A DNA stretch of 64,000 nt from Gammaproteobacteria bacterium (GCA_026399315.1 JAPLRF010000030.1:62001-126000), one strand, 5' to 3'; positions 9,375 to 19,311 are shown, counted from the first letter of the stretch. Notes: generated by a model from the letters alone, not told the origin. Translations and numbers: made by a program.

Positions 9375-11019
9375 AATCACTGTGGTTTTTTATCGCGAAG
9401 ATTTTAGATTACCCGCGCGCCTTATTTATCGGATTTGTATTGAGTATTATATTGGCATTGTCTTCTGTCACTTTGCTTGCTTTATCAGCTTGGTTTATCA
9501 GCGCCTCAGCACTTGCCGGAATCACCGTCATATCAGCCGCTAATTTTAATTACTTTATCCCTGCCGCCTTAATTCGTTTTCTTGCGCTGATCCGAATTTT
9601 ATCTCGATATGGTGATCGCGTTATTAATCACGATTATACTTTTAAAATCTTAACCCAATTGCGCGTTTGGTTTTATCAAAAATTAATTCCACTTTCGCCT
9701 GCTAATTTATTATTGCATCGCAGCGGCGATTTATTAAATAGCGTTGTGAATGACATTGATACTTTAGATAATTTATACCTCAATATTTTATCGCCTATTT
9801 GTATTTCTTTTTTGTTACTATTTACCACCACATTCCTTATCGCGCATTTTTCTTTGCCACTTTCATTGACAATATTAATTACCACCCTTACTTCATTTAT
9901 TTTTATTTCATCTGTCACTTACAAGTACTCACAGCGTATTGGAAACAATATCCAAAAATTAATATCTGAATTGCGGATCAACACGGTCGATTTTTTACAG
10001 GGCTTTATTGACAGTTTACTGTTTGTCAAAAAAGAAGAACGTTTTTTACCTATTCATAAAAAAAGCGTTCAATTATTCTATGAGCAAAAAAAACTGTCCG
10101 TTCTCAGGGGTTTTACACAGAGCATGGTTCAATTAACTTCAGGCTATTGTGTCTTTTTGGTTTTAGTAATTGGCATTCCTTTGGTACAAAAAAATAGTTT
10201 TGGCGGCGCTGAATTAGCCATGATTATTTTTCTTATTATTGGTGTTTTTGAACAAGGCTTATCATTGCCTTTTGCTTTCCTGTCCTTAGGTAAAACACAA
10301 GCTGCCGCAATTCGCTTATCAGCAATTGCCAATCAAACGCCCGCGGTGACTTTTCCAGAGAAATCTGATAACGATAAAAATATTCAATACCATCTGACTT
10401 TAGACGACGTTTCTTTTTCCTATCCTAGCCAAATAGAGCCTATTTTAAATAATATCAATTTAACCATCCCTGCTGGCGCACACTGGGGTATCACCGGGCC
10501 ATCAGGTTCTGGAAAAACAACATTGGCCTATTTGATAGCGCGAGTTTGGGATCCCTGTAGCGGCTCTATTTCCATTGGTGATATTGATCTAAAACATTTT
10601 TCAGAAAATGATTGTCGTGCCAATATTTCATTGATAACGCAGCATGTTCATATCTTTAATGCCAGTATCCGCGATAACTTAACGCTGATGCAAGCGAACT
10701 ACTCCGATATAAATTGTTACCATGTTTTAGAAAAATGTGAATTGGAGATGGTTTAAATACAGCGATGGGCGAATTTGGTAAAAACTTTTCTGGCGGGCAA
10801 ATTCGCCGCATCGCAATAGCCAGAGCACTACTGCATAATGCACCCATCATTATCCTGGATGAACCTTCAACGGGATTAGAAGAGGCGCTAATGCAACGCA
10901 TTTGGCAAAACTGCGAAGTGGATTTTGAAAATAAAACAGTGATTGTGATTACGCACGATCAAAAACTATTAGATAACATGGATCAGTGTATAACACTTGG
11001 CCCTTCCCCGGTCTCATGA
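9371..11019 (+). pseudogene. cydC: ABC transporter CydC, frameshifted
   Basis: The partner of CydD. The first frame (9371-10756) covers the membrane domain and Walker A (GPSGSGKTT) and ends at TAA 10754-10756. The rest of the ATPase is in another frame (10765-11019): NFSGGQIRRIAIARALLHNA, IIILDEPSTGLEE and ITHDQK. Adding one T to the TTT at 10752-10754 joins them as ELEMV-LNTAMGEFGKN in the family's usual order. Either one base was lost in a T-run or the sequence has an error; as written the ATPase lacks its signature motif and Walker B. It starts inside the cydD stop. Confidence 0.85.
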
Positions 11020-11117
11020 AGCAGGGAAGTATTGAATAATAGCGGCTATAAATCAGCTACATTTCCAAAATAAAAAACCCTGAAAATTCAAATGAATTTA
11101 TAACTGATTGATTTAAA

Positions 11118-11162
11118 TGGTGGGCCCACTAGGACTTGAACCTAGGACCAAGGGATTATGAG
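11118..11162 (-). repeat. attachment-site-like 45-bp copy of tRNA-Ile 3' part
   Basis: The 45 bases match 22487-22531 exactly, from the CCA end through the T-arm and variable region into the anticodon loop, and then diverge (GAG-ACCGGCC against GAG-TCCCCTG). It cannot fold as a tRNA on its own. It marks the left junction of the island, 99 bp after the cydC end. Confidence 0.85.
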
Positions 11163-11376
11163 ACCGGCCCATTTTATATAAACATCATTAAATCAACAAC
11201 CTGCGATGCACATTTGAACGAAAAACGGTCTATAACGGCCTAAAACACACTACAAACGGTTTGAGTACGTTACAAATTCCCTACATGCTATTTTTAATCG
11301 CAGCGCTGCTAATTCCGGTGTGTTATTTCCGTAAAAAATATTTTTATGCCACGCCATACAAATGCCACGTCTTCTA
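11163..11376. other. non-coding left edge of the island
   Basis: No gene is recognised. Short AACGG-type repeats occur (AAAACGGTCTATAACGGCC, ACAAACGGT), and 11266-11287 is a 22-bp segment repeated with one mismatch at 22399-22420 near the other end. These could be integrase or excisionase arm sites, which is inference. Confidence 0.4.
11266..11287 (+). repeat. left copy of a 22-bp island-end direct repeat
   Basis: It contains ACAAATTCCCTACATG and is repeated at 22399-22420 with a single T/G difference, in the same orientation. The copies lie about 104 bp and 66 bp inside the tRNA-derived ends, a placement compatible with integrase arm sites. Confidence 0.6.
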
Positions 11377-13311
11377 TTAATAGAACCAGTTCACGGGATT
11401 CCAACGGGATTTACGTGTCACGATAACATGCTCCTTAGCAACAGGCGCCCTTCTTACCGCTACAAAGAGACCCGCAAGAATCACTACACTAGTCGCCGCG
11501 ACGGCGCAGGCTATAGTGGGTCCGATAGGCACCGGTTGAAAAAAGCCTGATCTCTTGCTATCGGCTTGATATGGTTTACCTTCTTTATTTTTTTCTGAAT
11601 TTGCCAAGAGCAATACATCGGTTTCAGCTGTAATCAACTCTCCTGCAATTGCTTCTGCGGTTGCTGCCTGCGGCATCATCACATTCATATTGAGACTATT
11701 GCTCGTTGCCTTATCCAACAATTGTCGATAAGCATTATATTCATCAACAGTGATATTATTTCTTTTCTTTTGATGTTCTAAGTAAGTCAACGCTTGTTTC
11801 TTTACCAACGCTGGATCAATATGGCCATTTATGTTTCTCACTATCGATATAATGTCTTCTGACTTGAAAGTTTTTAGTGTTTCCTCAGTAGGATTCCCTC
11901 CTGTGCAAGTATAACCAACTAAAGGCTGATTACGAATTTCATCACCATTAAGAAGACGCATGGAATATAAAAGTCGCTTAGATTTTGGATCAGATGCTAA
12001 ATATAATTTATTCTGTTCTAGTTCCGCCTGATCACCCGATAACATGGTGTGACCCGCTTTTGATGTAACTTCGAGTATTGCATTTCTAAGTGTTTGGAGG
12101 GCTTCTAACGTGAAATCCTTAGGAGAAGGTATATTGGTCTTTATGTTTTTTATTACATCCCCATCTGGAATTACAACAGAGTAATTAAGTGTGCCATTTT
12201 CATGGCTGATATATATCTTACCTTTTTCTAACGGGGCATCAGAATTTAACATTAAGCAAAGGTCATAGATCGGCAATAAACAAAGTTCATATGCAAAAAA
12301 ATTCGAATCAACAACTGCTTGGTAAGCTTTTAAATACTGTAAATGAACGATAAACCCGCTAAAAAATGCGGCTTTATCTATTTTAGGCGTTACTAAGTCA
12401 GGCTCTTGCAATTTGTATAACCGCAATGCTTTTTCCCATGATTTTTCACGCGCACACCCTTCTGCATAAACAAAATGGATATAATCAGACAAAGAACATA
12501 ATGTATTGAGATTAAGCGTTGCAACACCGTATTCTCGATCAAGTGGTGCAGCATCTGAAAAAAATAAATCATCATCAAGTTCAGAATCATTATCAGATAA
12601 AAACCTTAAATATACACCAACGTTATCTTGACTAGAATCAATTGCATATGACTGTTCAAAACTTTCTTTTGCCATTTCTTTAAATTTTAATTTTTGAGAA
12701 TCCAGCTTGATATAACTTTTGATAAATGCAATTAATCCACGAAGATTAAATAATTTAGTTTTAGTTTTATCGCATGAAAACTGATTATCATGCAAGTATT
12801 TTAGTGCAATTGTAATTAAACTATCCGCAACGTCAAAACGATTTAAGCGATAATTGACATAGGCTTCATCATGTAAAATATCTAATAAATAAATAATGCT
12901 TTCGCGCGTTATATTGCTTGCGTGAATTTCTTCATGTAATAATCGTGCCTGATGATATAAATCACAAGCCAATGTATAATCACGTGGAATAACGCCATCA
13001 TCAGTTTGTTTTGATACCGAAGCGGCAGATGCTCGATTTATTAGATGATCTCTAAGCTCTACCTTACTTTTAATGGTTCCGTTTCTTTCTTCGTAATGGC
13101 GCTCTAAATGCTTCGTCAAAAGTGTTGAGAATGGCTGCATACATAAATTTAAAACGAATTGATAATTACTTTGACAGTTTCCTTTATAATATAAAGATGC
13201 GCCTACAGTAAAAAATGCATATGCAGTTATGGCTGATGAAAATCCAACTAAATATTTTGTTTCAAGATATGGATTATTTTGTTTTTGTAATATGCTACCT
13301 TCTTTGCGCAT
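11377..13311 (-). CDS. hypothetical protein with N- and C-terminal membrane segments
   Basis: I do not recognise this 644-residue protein. The frame is open from 13410, but the ATG at 13311 (MRKEGSILQKQ) has GAGGT seven bases upstream and overlaps the previous gene's stop by 17 bases, indicating coupling. One hydrophobic helix lies near residues 20-41 and another near 597-619, followed by a basic tail ending in NPVNWFY. The middle is soluble and helix-rich, with TPR-like stretches such as EKSWEKALRLYKLQE and DEAYVNYRLNRFDVADSLITIAL. It is the last gene of the island's three-gene operon. Two membrane anchors around a solenoid-like body suggest a membrane-bound scaffold or effector, which is inference. 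Confidence 0.75.
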   Translation of the reverse strand: MRKEGSILQKQNNPYLETKYLVGFSSAITAYAFFTVGASLYYKGNCQSNYQFVLNLCMQPFSTLLTKHLERHYEERNGTIKSKVELRDHLINRASAASVSKQTDDGVIPRDYTLACDLYHQARLLHEEIHASNITRESIIYLLDILHDEAYVNYRLNRFDVADSLITIALKYLHDNQFSCDKTKTKLFNLRGLIAFIKSYIKLDSQKLKFKEMAKESFEQSYAIDSSQDNVGVYLRFLSDNDSELDDDLFFSDAAPLDREYGVATLNLNTLCSLSDYIHFVYAEGCAREKSWEKALRLYKLQEPDLVTPKIDKAAFFSGFIVHLQYLKAYQAVVDSNFFAYELCLLPIYDLCLMLNSDAPLEKGKIYISHENGTLNYSVVIPDGDVIKNIKTNIPSPKDFTLEALQTLRNAILEVTSKAGHTMLSGDQAELEQNKLYLASDPKSKRLLYSMRLLNGDEIRNQPLVGYTCTGGNPTEETLKTFKSEDIISIVRNINGHIDPALVKKQALTYLEHQKKRNNITVDEYNAYRQLLDKATSNSLNMNVMMPQAATAEAIAGELITAETDVLLLANSEKNKEGKPYQADSKRSGFFQPVPIGPTIACAVAATSVVILAGLFVAVRRAPVAKEHVIVTRKSRWNPVNWFY

Positions 13312-13849
13312 GATTCGTACCTCGAGATAAAGTTGATTGTGCTGTTTGTGGTTTTTCTTGCGGTGTTGTATTAAAAAAAGCAGGATGTGAAGTTCTTGAT
13401 TTAAAAACAACGGGGGGTGGAGCTAGGCGTTCACCTTCTATTCTTACATTATGAATTGCAGCAGGGAATGGCGTATTTTGATACGCACGTTCAACTCTTG
13501 CAGCATCAAAGTAGGAATTTAAAACAACAGGTGCAACTTTCGCGACAAAACTGACTGTTGCTAAAATCGGTTGCATGCGTAAATCATGTTGATGTTTTAT
13601 TTTCACCAGTTCAAGCAATGATTCGCATTCCACGGCTAATTCACTTTCTGATGTATTATGAATAGAAAGTGTATTCAGTCTTATCTCACACTGTTCCAAT
13701 TCCTGAATTAGATTATTAAGACTTAAGCGTTGTGCATGCAATTCCGCCAGTTGTCCTTTATCAAATTGTTTTGATTCCCCTGTCTTTTTTTCATCTTCTG
13801 AAGAATCTGCAGAAAGCGTAGCTTTTAGAATGGCTATGTTGACATTCAA
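13295..13849 (-). CDS. hypothetical coiled-coil protein
   Basis: This 184-residue protein is unrecognised. Residues about 30-85 are strongly helical and charged (AELHAQRLSLNNLIQELEQC), compatible with a coiled coil. A short hydrophobic stretch follows (ILATVSFVAKVAPVVLNSYF), and the C-terminal 50 residues are Pro/Thr/Arg-rich and probably disordered. It lies 30 bp after the 1288-codon gene and overlaps the next gene by 17 bases, so the three are likely one operon and may act together. Confidence 0.65.
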   Translation of the reverse strand: MNVNIAILKATLSADSSEDEKKTGESKQFDKGQLAELHAQRLSLNNLIQELEQCEIRLNTLSIHNTSESELAVECESLLELVKIKHQHDLRMQPILATVSFVAKVAPVVLNSYFDAARVERAYQNTPFPAAIHNVRIEGERLAPPPVVFKSRTSHPAFFNTTPQEKPQTAQSTLSRGTNHAQRR

Positions 13850-13879
13850 TGCTGTTTTATTTTTAAACCATGCCGTATA

Positions 13880-16800
13880 TTACTTAATTCTCGTGTCCCA
13901 CGCTTCTTTTTCATTTTCAAAAACTGTTGTTGTTCTGATTTGATTTTTCAGTTGTGACAAACCCGATAGTGAAAAATATTTTTCAATATCTTTAAAACCA
14001 TTTTCCATGGCATCTATGTTTTTTTTCATCGTTGGCAATGAAACATGATTGGTTACATCATCAAAATATTTTTTTCGAGCATCTTTTAATTTAATGAAAT
14101 TTTCTTCAAATTCTTTTTCTGCCTCTTGTATTTTTTGAAGGTTTGCTTTTAATTTTGGATCATCTTTATATATTTTTAATGATTCGTTTGCTAGAGATCT
14201 TGCTTCTGTAAAATATTTTCTAGCGTCTTTTTGACTTGCCAACGTTAGTTTTGCTTCGATATTATTAAGATGATTATTGTAAGATCGATTTTCACAGTAA
14301 TACCAAATACCACCGATAAGAACCGCTCCAATCACAATGCCTGCAATCACAGGATGTGCTTGCACGACAAGTATCACGCTCTTCCCAAGCACTGTGGATT
14401 TTTTTACTGCACATTTTGCAATACCCTTTATAAACTTAGGGCTATGCAATGCAGTGAATTCTGATAAATTAAACATTGCCGCTTTGGCTATTTCAGTTTG
14501 TGCAATGGAAAGTGGTAAGCCGATAACACTTGAATAGTAACAAAAATCTTCTGCTAAAACGCCCAGTTTGCTTGTCGGCGCTTCTCCATTTTTACGCCAC
14601 TTATCGAAATACCAAGCATTTGCAAATGAAGCAAGCGGCGCTGCAACGCTATAGGCTTTTAATCCTGCAGCTGCATAATGTCTCATTGAAGTTGTCAATG
14701 TGCCATTATTTACAATTTGAGCTGTTTTTTGTAATTTATCTGCAGCATTTATAGCTAGATCGCAGACTTCCTTTATTTTTTTTGTTCTTTTTAGTTTACC
14801 GGTAACTTCAAGAACAGCCAGTCCTGTCGCAAGCAATGCGCCTGCACCATGCGCATCGTGGGCAACATTATCTACCCATTTCGTATCATCACCTTCATTT
14901 GCAAGCATCTTGAGAATTGAGGTTGCTGTACCAACAGCGGAAAGGCCTGTTTGCCAATTTTCATATCCATGTGACGCGTAATCTGTTAATTCCTTTAACT
15001 TTCTTGATAAAAGATGCTGCGCTACAGCAACACCCCCTTGCTTTGCAGCATTAAGTTTTGCCGCAGTTTCATCCTTAATAATTTTAGATGACCTCATTTT
15101 TTCCAAAATTTTTGATGCACAGAATGATGCAAAATCCAAACCCAATAATTGCGCTTCTGTACGACAAGCATCAGTATGACGATTTGCACTAACAATTGAA
15201 GCTGTTATCTCATCACGTTTTTCTTGTGGAAGATTGCTTAAATCTGCCGTTTCCGTGAATTTTTCAGTAACTGAATCTGCTTTTGCATATTCACCACGCT
15301 TGCGATGTTCTGAAGCTAACGCTAAGCAATTCTCCGAGTTAGTTGAATCAGCGTTAAAGGCTTTTTTAAAGTGATTGAATGCTTTACGATTAGACTTATA
15401 GGTATCCTGTGTTTGATATACCTGTCCCGCTTGAAAATAACATTGCGACTTTTGTTCTTGTGAAATATTTGGCAGTTTGCAACTTTCTTTTAGAAAATTT
15501 AATAATCCTGGATGATTATTTTCATCGTATTTTCGAGAAAAAACAGCATCCTTAATATTAAAAAATTGCGTCTGTTCTTCTGCATACGATGATTCATTTT
15601 TATCTGCGCCTTTTAATTCATGCAGCAATTCATTAAACTGATGAATTAATAAATCTGTATTTTGAGCCTCTAGCGGCTTTCTTAATTCACACAGGATCGT
15701 TAACGAATTAAATTGTTTTTGCAAATGATCTTTCAGTCTAGAATTTTTTTCAGCATGCTGCATTGCCAATGGTAAATCATCATTTTTTATTGCATCATCA
15801 ATATCTACACATATTGATTCATAAGCCAGTTTATCTATACAATTCTGCCTTATTTCTCGCGCTTGCGATTGTAATTCAGTTGGCAGTTTTTCAATCCATT
15901 GCTGCATTGTTTCAGGATCACGGCTCTTCTCTGCCAAATTAAAATTGTCACGTGCTGTTTTAAATAAAGCATTTTGCTTTATTTGAACATTATCCGCTGC
16001 TATTCTTTCTTGTCTATTATTTTTTTCAAGATGGGTTTGATATTGTTCGCCTATTTTTTCAAAATCGGGTTGCGTTGTTTTTAATTCAGACGGTTTCGCA
16101 TTTTTTACAAAATGCCATATCGCATCTCTAGCATAATTAGCATCATTATTTTTGAGCGAAACTGTTTTAAAGTCCTCATACGCTGCATTTAACTTGTTTA
16201 GATTTTTCTTATTTGGTTTTTTTTCCCATTCATAAAACTTCTTACAGAAATGTTTCCATTTTTTATCGTCAGAAGATGAATCCGACATCGGTTTCAATAT
16301 TTCAACGGGCGTTAGTTTATAGCGACGACTGTCGTGAATAATCGATGTTAATCCAACAGCGGCAACAACTGCAGCACCAACAACAGGCGCTAATGGACCA
16401 GTAAAAGTCACACCCACTGCAACTGTTCCAAGCCCAACTGCAGCCGTTACTTCTGCCGTATTTGAATGATATTTATATCCAATAGAATCTGATGAAACAA
16501 AGCCAGAGTGCTTTTGCGTTTTATTGGCAGCATCTAAAGCAGCCCAATGCTGTTCTTCAAAACGTGAGAACTGCTGCTTTTGAATTGTTTTTTCTGCATG
16601 TTCAGCACAACTTTTCTGAAATTCAGTTTTAGGGTTTGCTTCCACAACTGATTTTTTTGCGTATTCTAAAAATATTTCTTTTGGGGTCTTGAAATTCAAA
16701 ATTTCTGGCTTAGCAAATTCGGCCATATTATTGAGTGGACGATCGACCCAGGTCGATTCAGGAATACAGCGTGTTTCATTGCTAAAGTCTGTATTGAGAA

Positions 16801-17746
16801 TTTGGGGTGATTCCACGGAAGGAGGATTATTTTGCGCACTACCATATTGCTGTTTGATATGAAAAGCCAACAACAAGGCTTTTTCTACTGAGTTAAAATT
16901 TTCAAATTTATTTTGTGTGTTATTGCTTGAAGTACTCTCAGACGGTGTTGTTACCTGATCTTTTATTGATTTAACTTCAGATCGTGATCGAGAAGTTACT
17001 TGTCTGTTTTTAATACGCTGACTCACTTCCTTTAATTGCGCTTCATTGGCTGCTCGTGCTGCATACTCCTCGCATCGCAATACGCCTGCATAAATCGTGT
17101 AAACAGATGCTGCAAGACAAGCACCTGCACCGCCTGTACCAACTAATGCGCATACAGTTATTACATCTGCTATTGGGTGAGATAAAATATTTTCCAAATG
17201 AGGTTTAACGTGTGTTTCAGCACATGAATATACTGGTTTTGCAAAAGAGTCTTTCGTTAACTCTACGATCACAAAACTTGCAGCCATTGCGCCAACAACA
17301 TAAACTTTTCCGCGACTTTTACTAACCGTTGTTACTAGATTTTTTAAAATATCTTTTCTAAGGTTAGCGCCAAAATTTTTCATTGCAACAAACTCACCCC
17401 GTCGCAACCAGGTTTCACTATTGAGCTCAGCTGATGTCGAAGGTTTATGCGAAACTGCTTTGAAAAACTGCATTAATCCATTGCTAACATCTCCAGTAAT
17501 ACTCAGGATTTTAATATTTGCAGCGGATGACACTTGATTGAGTGGATTTTTGCTGCTCAAATCCAAAGGTAGGCACCCTGATTTTGGTGCGCCAGAAAAT
17601 TGGCGATAATAATTGATATGATGCTCGAGTAAATTATGGTCCTCCTCACCAATTACTTTCAACGCCTTGATACCGCTTCGCGATCCATCTACTAGCCATT
17701 CAAACAACTCAAGATTGGGGGATTTTTTTTTCGCATTAACAGGCAT
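13880..17746 (-). CDS. hypothetical 1288-residue multi-domain membrane protein
   Basis: A giant protein of no family I recognise. Hydrophobic segments lie near residues 147-163, 194-222, 431-470 and 1119-1150, the middle ones Gly/Ala-rich as in pore-like or glycine-zipper segments. Between them are long charged helical regions, and residues about 768-830 look TPR-like (CYFQAGQVYQTQDTY, AFNHFKKAFNAD, CLALASEHRKRGEYAKADS). Residues 1155-1230 are coiled-coil-like. It heads the island operon; a TATAAT box on the minus strand lies at 17778-17783 with a poor -35. Large membrane/TPR proteins of this sort occur among secreted effectors of intracellular Legionellales, but no export signal identifies it. 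Confidence 0.75.
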   Translation of the reverse strand: MPVNAKKKSPNLELFEWLVDGSRSGIKALKVIGEEDHNLLEHHINYYRQFSGAPKSGCLPLDLSSKNPLNQVSSAANIKILSITGDVSNGLMQFFKAVSHKPSTSAELNSETWLRRGEFVAMKNFGANLRKDILKNLVTTVSKSRGKVYVVGAMAASFVIVELTKDSFAKPVYSCAETHVKPHLENILSHPIADVITVCALVGTGGAGACLAASVYTIYAGVLRCEEYAARAANEAQLKEVSQRIKNRQVTSRSRSEVKSIKDQVTTPSESTSSNNTQNKFENFNSVEKALLLAFHIKQQYGSAQNNPPSVESPQILNTDFSNETRCIPESTWVDRPLNNMAEFAKPEILNFKTPKEIFLEYAKKSVVEANPKTEFQKSCAEHAEKTIQKQQFSRFEEQHWAALDAANKTQKHSGFVSSDSIGYKYHSNTAEVTAAVGLGTVAVGVTFTGPLAPVVGAAVVAAVGLTSIIHDSRRYKLTPVEILKPMSDSSSDDKKWKHFCKKFYEWEKKPNKKNLNKLNAAYEDFKTVSLKNNDANYARDAIWHFVKNAKPSELKTTQPDFEKIGEQYQTHLEKNNRQERIAADNVQIKQNALFKTARDNFNLAEKSRDPETMQQWIEKLPTELQSQAREIRQNCIDKLAYESICVDIDDAIKNDDLPLAMQHAEKNSRLKDHLQKQFNSLTILCELRKPLEAQNTDLLIHQFNELLHELKGADKNESSYAEEQTQFFNIKDAVFSRKYDENNHPGLLNFLKESCKLPNISQEQKSQCYFQAGQVYQTQDTYKSNRKAFNHFKKAFNADSTNSENCLALASEHRKRGEYAKADSVTEKFTETADLSNLPQEKRDEITASIVSANRHTDACRTEAQLLGLDFASFCASKILEKMRSSKIIKDETAAKLNAAKQGGVAVAQHLLSRKLKELTDYASHGYENWQTGLSAVGTATSILKMLANEGDDTKWVDNVAHDAHGAGALLATGLAVLEVTGKLKRTKKIKEVCDLAINAADKLQKTAQIVNNGTLTTSMRHYAAAGLKAYSVAAPLASFANAWYFDKWRKNGEAPTSKLGVLAEDFCYYSSVIGLPLSIAQTEIAKAAMFNLSEFTALHSPKFIKGIAKCAVKKSTVLGKSVILVVQAHPVIAGIVIGAVLIGGIWYYCENRSYNNHLNNIEAKLTLASQKDARKYFTEARSLANESLKIYKDDPKLKANLQKIQEAEKEFEENFIKLKDARKKYFDDVTNHVSLPTMKKNIDAMENGFKDIEKYFSLSGLSQLKNQIRTTTVFENEKEAWDTRIK

Positions 17747-17910
17747 GTTGTTTCAATCCAATTTTTTATTAGAAGTTATTATATCTGAACTTAATTTTTT
17801 TCACTTTGATTATAAATCAGAAGAAAAATTACACCAGTTTGGATATTCAAAATATGTGAATAAAACGATATACTTAATTATAGAGAGCGTATTTTCTAAT
17901 CACAACCTGA

Positions 17911-18120
17911 ATTTTTGTACATTTAAGTATTTCCAACGCTGCTTACGCGCTTAAACGTTTGCTGAATCATAAAATGAATCAGGATGTCACTGCCGGTTAT
18001 ATTATTACAGACGTCGAGCGTTTGAGAAAACCGATGCAGCAAATTGCTGAATATTTATTGAAGTGTATGCAAATGGTTGGTGAACATTCAATTGTGCAAC
18101 GGACTGTTGCACAACCTTGA
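17911..18120 (+). pseudogene. C-terminal fragment of a tyrosine integrase
   Basis: An open stretch without its own start codes for AAYALKRLLNHKMNQDVTAG then YIITDVERLRKPMQQIAEYL and ends at TGA 18118-18120. LKRLLNHK, DVTAGYI and DVERLR-PM resemble the C-terminal end of phage/P4-type integrases, after the catalytic Tyr region. An in-frame TGA at 17908 and the absence of the catalytic core show it is a stub. It fits the tRNA-bounded island and is probably what remains of its integrase. Confidence 0.65.
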
Positions 18121-18139
18121 GTGAAAAGCATTTTAGTAA

Positions 18140-18168
18140 TTGACATAAGGTCGCTTATAGGCTACTAT
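18140..18168 (+). promoter_or_regulatory. sigma-70 promoter for the HigBA-like pair
   Basis: TTGACA at 18140-18145 and TACTAT at 18163-18168 are separated by 17 bases, and AAGGA (18176-18180) precedes the toxin ATG at 18187. This is one of the best promoter matches in the window. Confidence 0.7.
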
Positions 18169-18186
18169 TAAACGGAAGGATATGTT

Positions 18187-18513
18187 ATGGACAAAGAACT
18201 TGTTTTTTACGAATCCCCAAAGGGGAAATTGCCATTTAAAAAATGGATTTCAAAGCTTAAGGATTTGCGGGCGCAGGTAAAAATAGAAACGCGATTAGAT
18301 CGTTTGATTAAAGGAAATTATGGCGATCACTCACCGTTACGAAATGGTGTTAGCGAGTTAAGAATTGACTACGGTCCTGGATATCGTATTTACTTTAGTG
18401 AAATAAAAAATGAATTGGTGATTGTGTTATTGCAGGGCGGGACAAAGAAAACACAAAGCAAAGATGTCGAATTAGCTATTCAATATTGGGAAGACTACAA
18501 AGAGAGATACTAA
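18187..18513 (+). CDS. RelE/HigB-type toxin of a type II toxin-antitoxin pair
   Basis: A 108-residue protein of the phage-derived Gp49/HigB-like branch of RelE/ParE toxins, typically an mRNA interferase. Characteristic segments are FYESPKGKLPFKKWISKLKD, LIKGNYGDHSPLRNGVSELR, the core DYGPGYRIYF and VIVLLQGGTKKTQSKDVELA. It is expressed from the strong promoter upstream and is followed two bases later by the antitoxin, the toxin-first order normal for this branch. It probably helps retain the island. The length is full and no lesions are seen. Confidence 0.88.
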   Translation: MDKELVFYESPKGKLPFKKWISKLKDLRAQVKIETRLDRLIKGNYGDHSPLRNGVSELRIDYGPGYRIYFSEIKNELVIVLLQGGTKKTQSKDVELAIQYWEDYKERY

Positions 18514-18515
18514 TT

Positions 18516-18842
18516 ATGAACACTAAAATAAAAAAATCACATAAAGATTTACCAAAATATGAAGATTACCTAACTGAAAAATTAAAAAACAAACGTCATG
18601 CGACTTTGTATCTACAAGAAGCCTTATCTGACTATCAAGAACATGGCGATGCGGAAATATTAATGCTTGCTTTTCGTCACATTGCCAAAGCACAAGGTGG
18701 TATTGCTGAATTGGCGAAGAAAGCCCATTTAAATGAAAAAACATTGCATCGCACTTTATCGAAGACAGGCAATCCAAGATTAGACACTATCTGGAAGTTA
18801 TTGTCTGCTTTGGGGTTCACGCTGAAAGTGGCTATGGCTTGA
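18516..18842 (+). CDS. HigA-like helix-turn-helix antitoxin
   Basis: A 108-residue antitoxin of the HI1420-like addiction-module family. The ATG at 18516 follows the toxin stop by two bases; an upstream in-frame start would run through the toxin and is unlikely. The C-terminal half is a helix-turn-helix (AFRHIAKAQGGIAELAKKAH, LNEKTLHRTLSKTGNPRLDT) that should bind the operon promoter; the N-terminal half probably neutralises the toxin. The protein should form a complex with its partner and repress the TTGACA/TACTAT promoter. Confidence 0.85.
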   Translation: MNTKIKKSHKDLPKYEDYLTEKLKNKRHATLYLQEALSDYQEHGDAEILMLAFRHIAKAQGGIAELAKKAHLNEKTLHRTLSKTGNPRLDTIWKLLSALGFTLKVAMA

Positions 18843-18916
18843 TATCCAATTTTTAGTATTTTCTCCAAACGCCAACACAAAAAATCTCTACACGCCTTTT
18901 TGCTAGTCACGCCTCA

Positions 18917-19273
18917 TTAAAGGTGGGACCTCAAAGCTGGAATATGATCTGATCTCGTTAAAACACCCGCAGGATTTAATAATTGTTCGTTTTGATTTAC
19001 AGTTAAGCGATGATTTTGCGCAAACATGCCGGCTTGTACAACAGATATTTTCGACTTTTCATTTTTTAGATTATATACCTGATCTTTTTGTGGAGCTGAA
19101 AGAGAATATATTTCTGTATGCTGTATTATTAATTCTTTTCCTGGCCAAACACGCCCAACAGAATGCATTGCCATCGCAATAGCATTAAAATGACTAACGA
19201 TTATTACGTCGTATCCAATACAAGTGGAATCAAAATTCATGATCCATGCTGTGATACGTTTTGCAACTTCCAT
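18917..19273 (-). pseudogene. histidine phosphatase C-terminal fragment
   Basis: A 118-codon frame whose YDVIIVSHFNAIAMAMHSVG segment resembles the second catalytic His region of the phosphoglycerate-mutase/histidine-phosphatase superfamily (VVSHG). The open frame continues upstream without a start to about 19327, adding ENPFHNFENIESLMEVAK and overlapping the coaBC end. The N-terminal RHG motif is missing and the ATG at 19273 has no ribosome-binding site. It is probably a fragment left by a rearrangement, though the family call depends on one motif. Confidence 0.4.
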
Positions 19274-19311
19274 CAGAGATTCAATATTTTCAAAATTATG
19301 AAATGGATTTT

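Noticed and set aside
18486-18515. Upstream start for the HigA-like antitoxin
   Set aside because: It would overlap the toxin end in another frame; the ATG at 18516, two bases after the toxin stop, fits family length and order.
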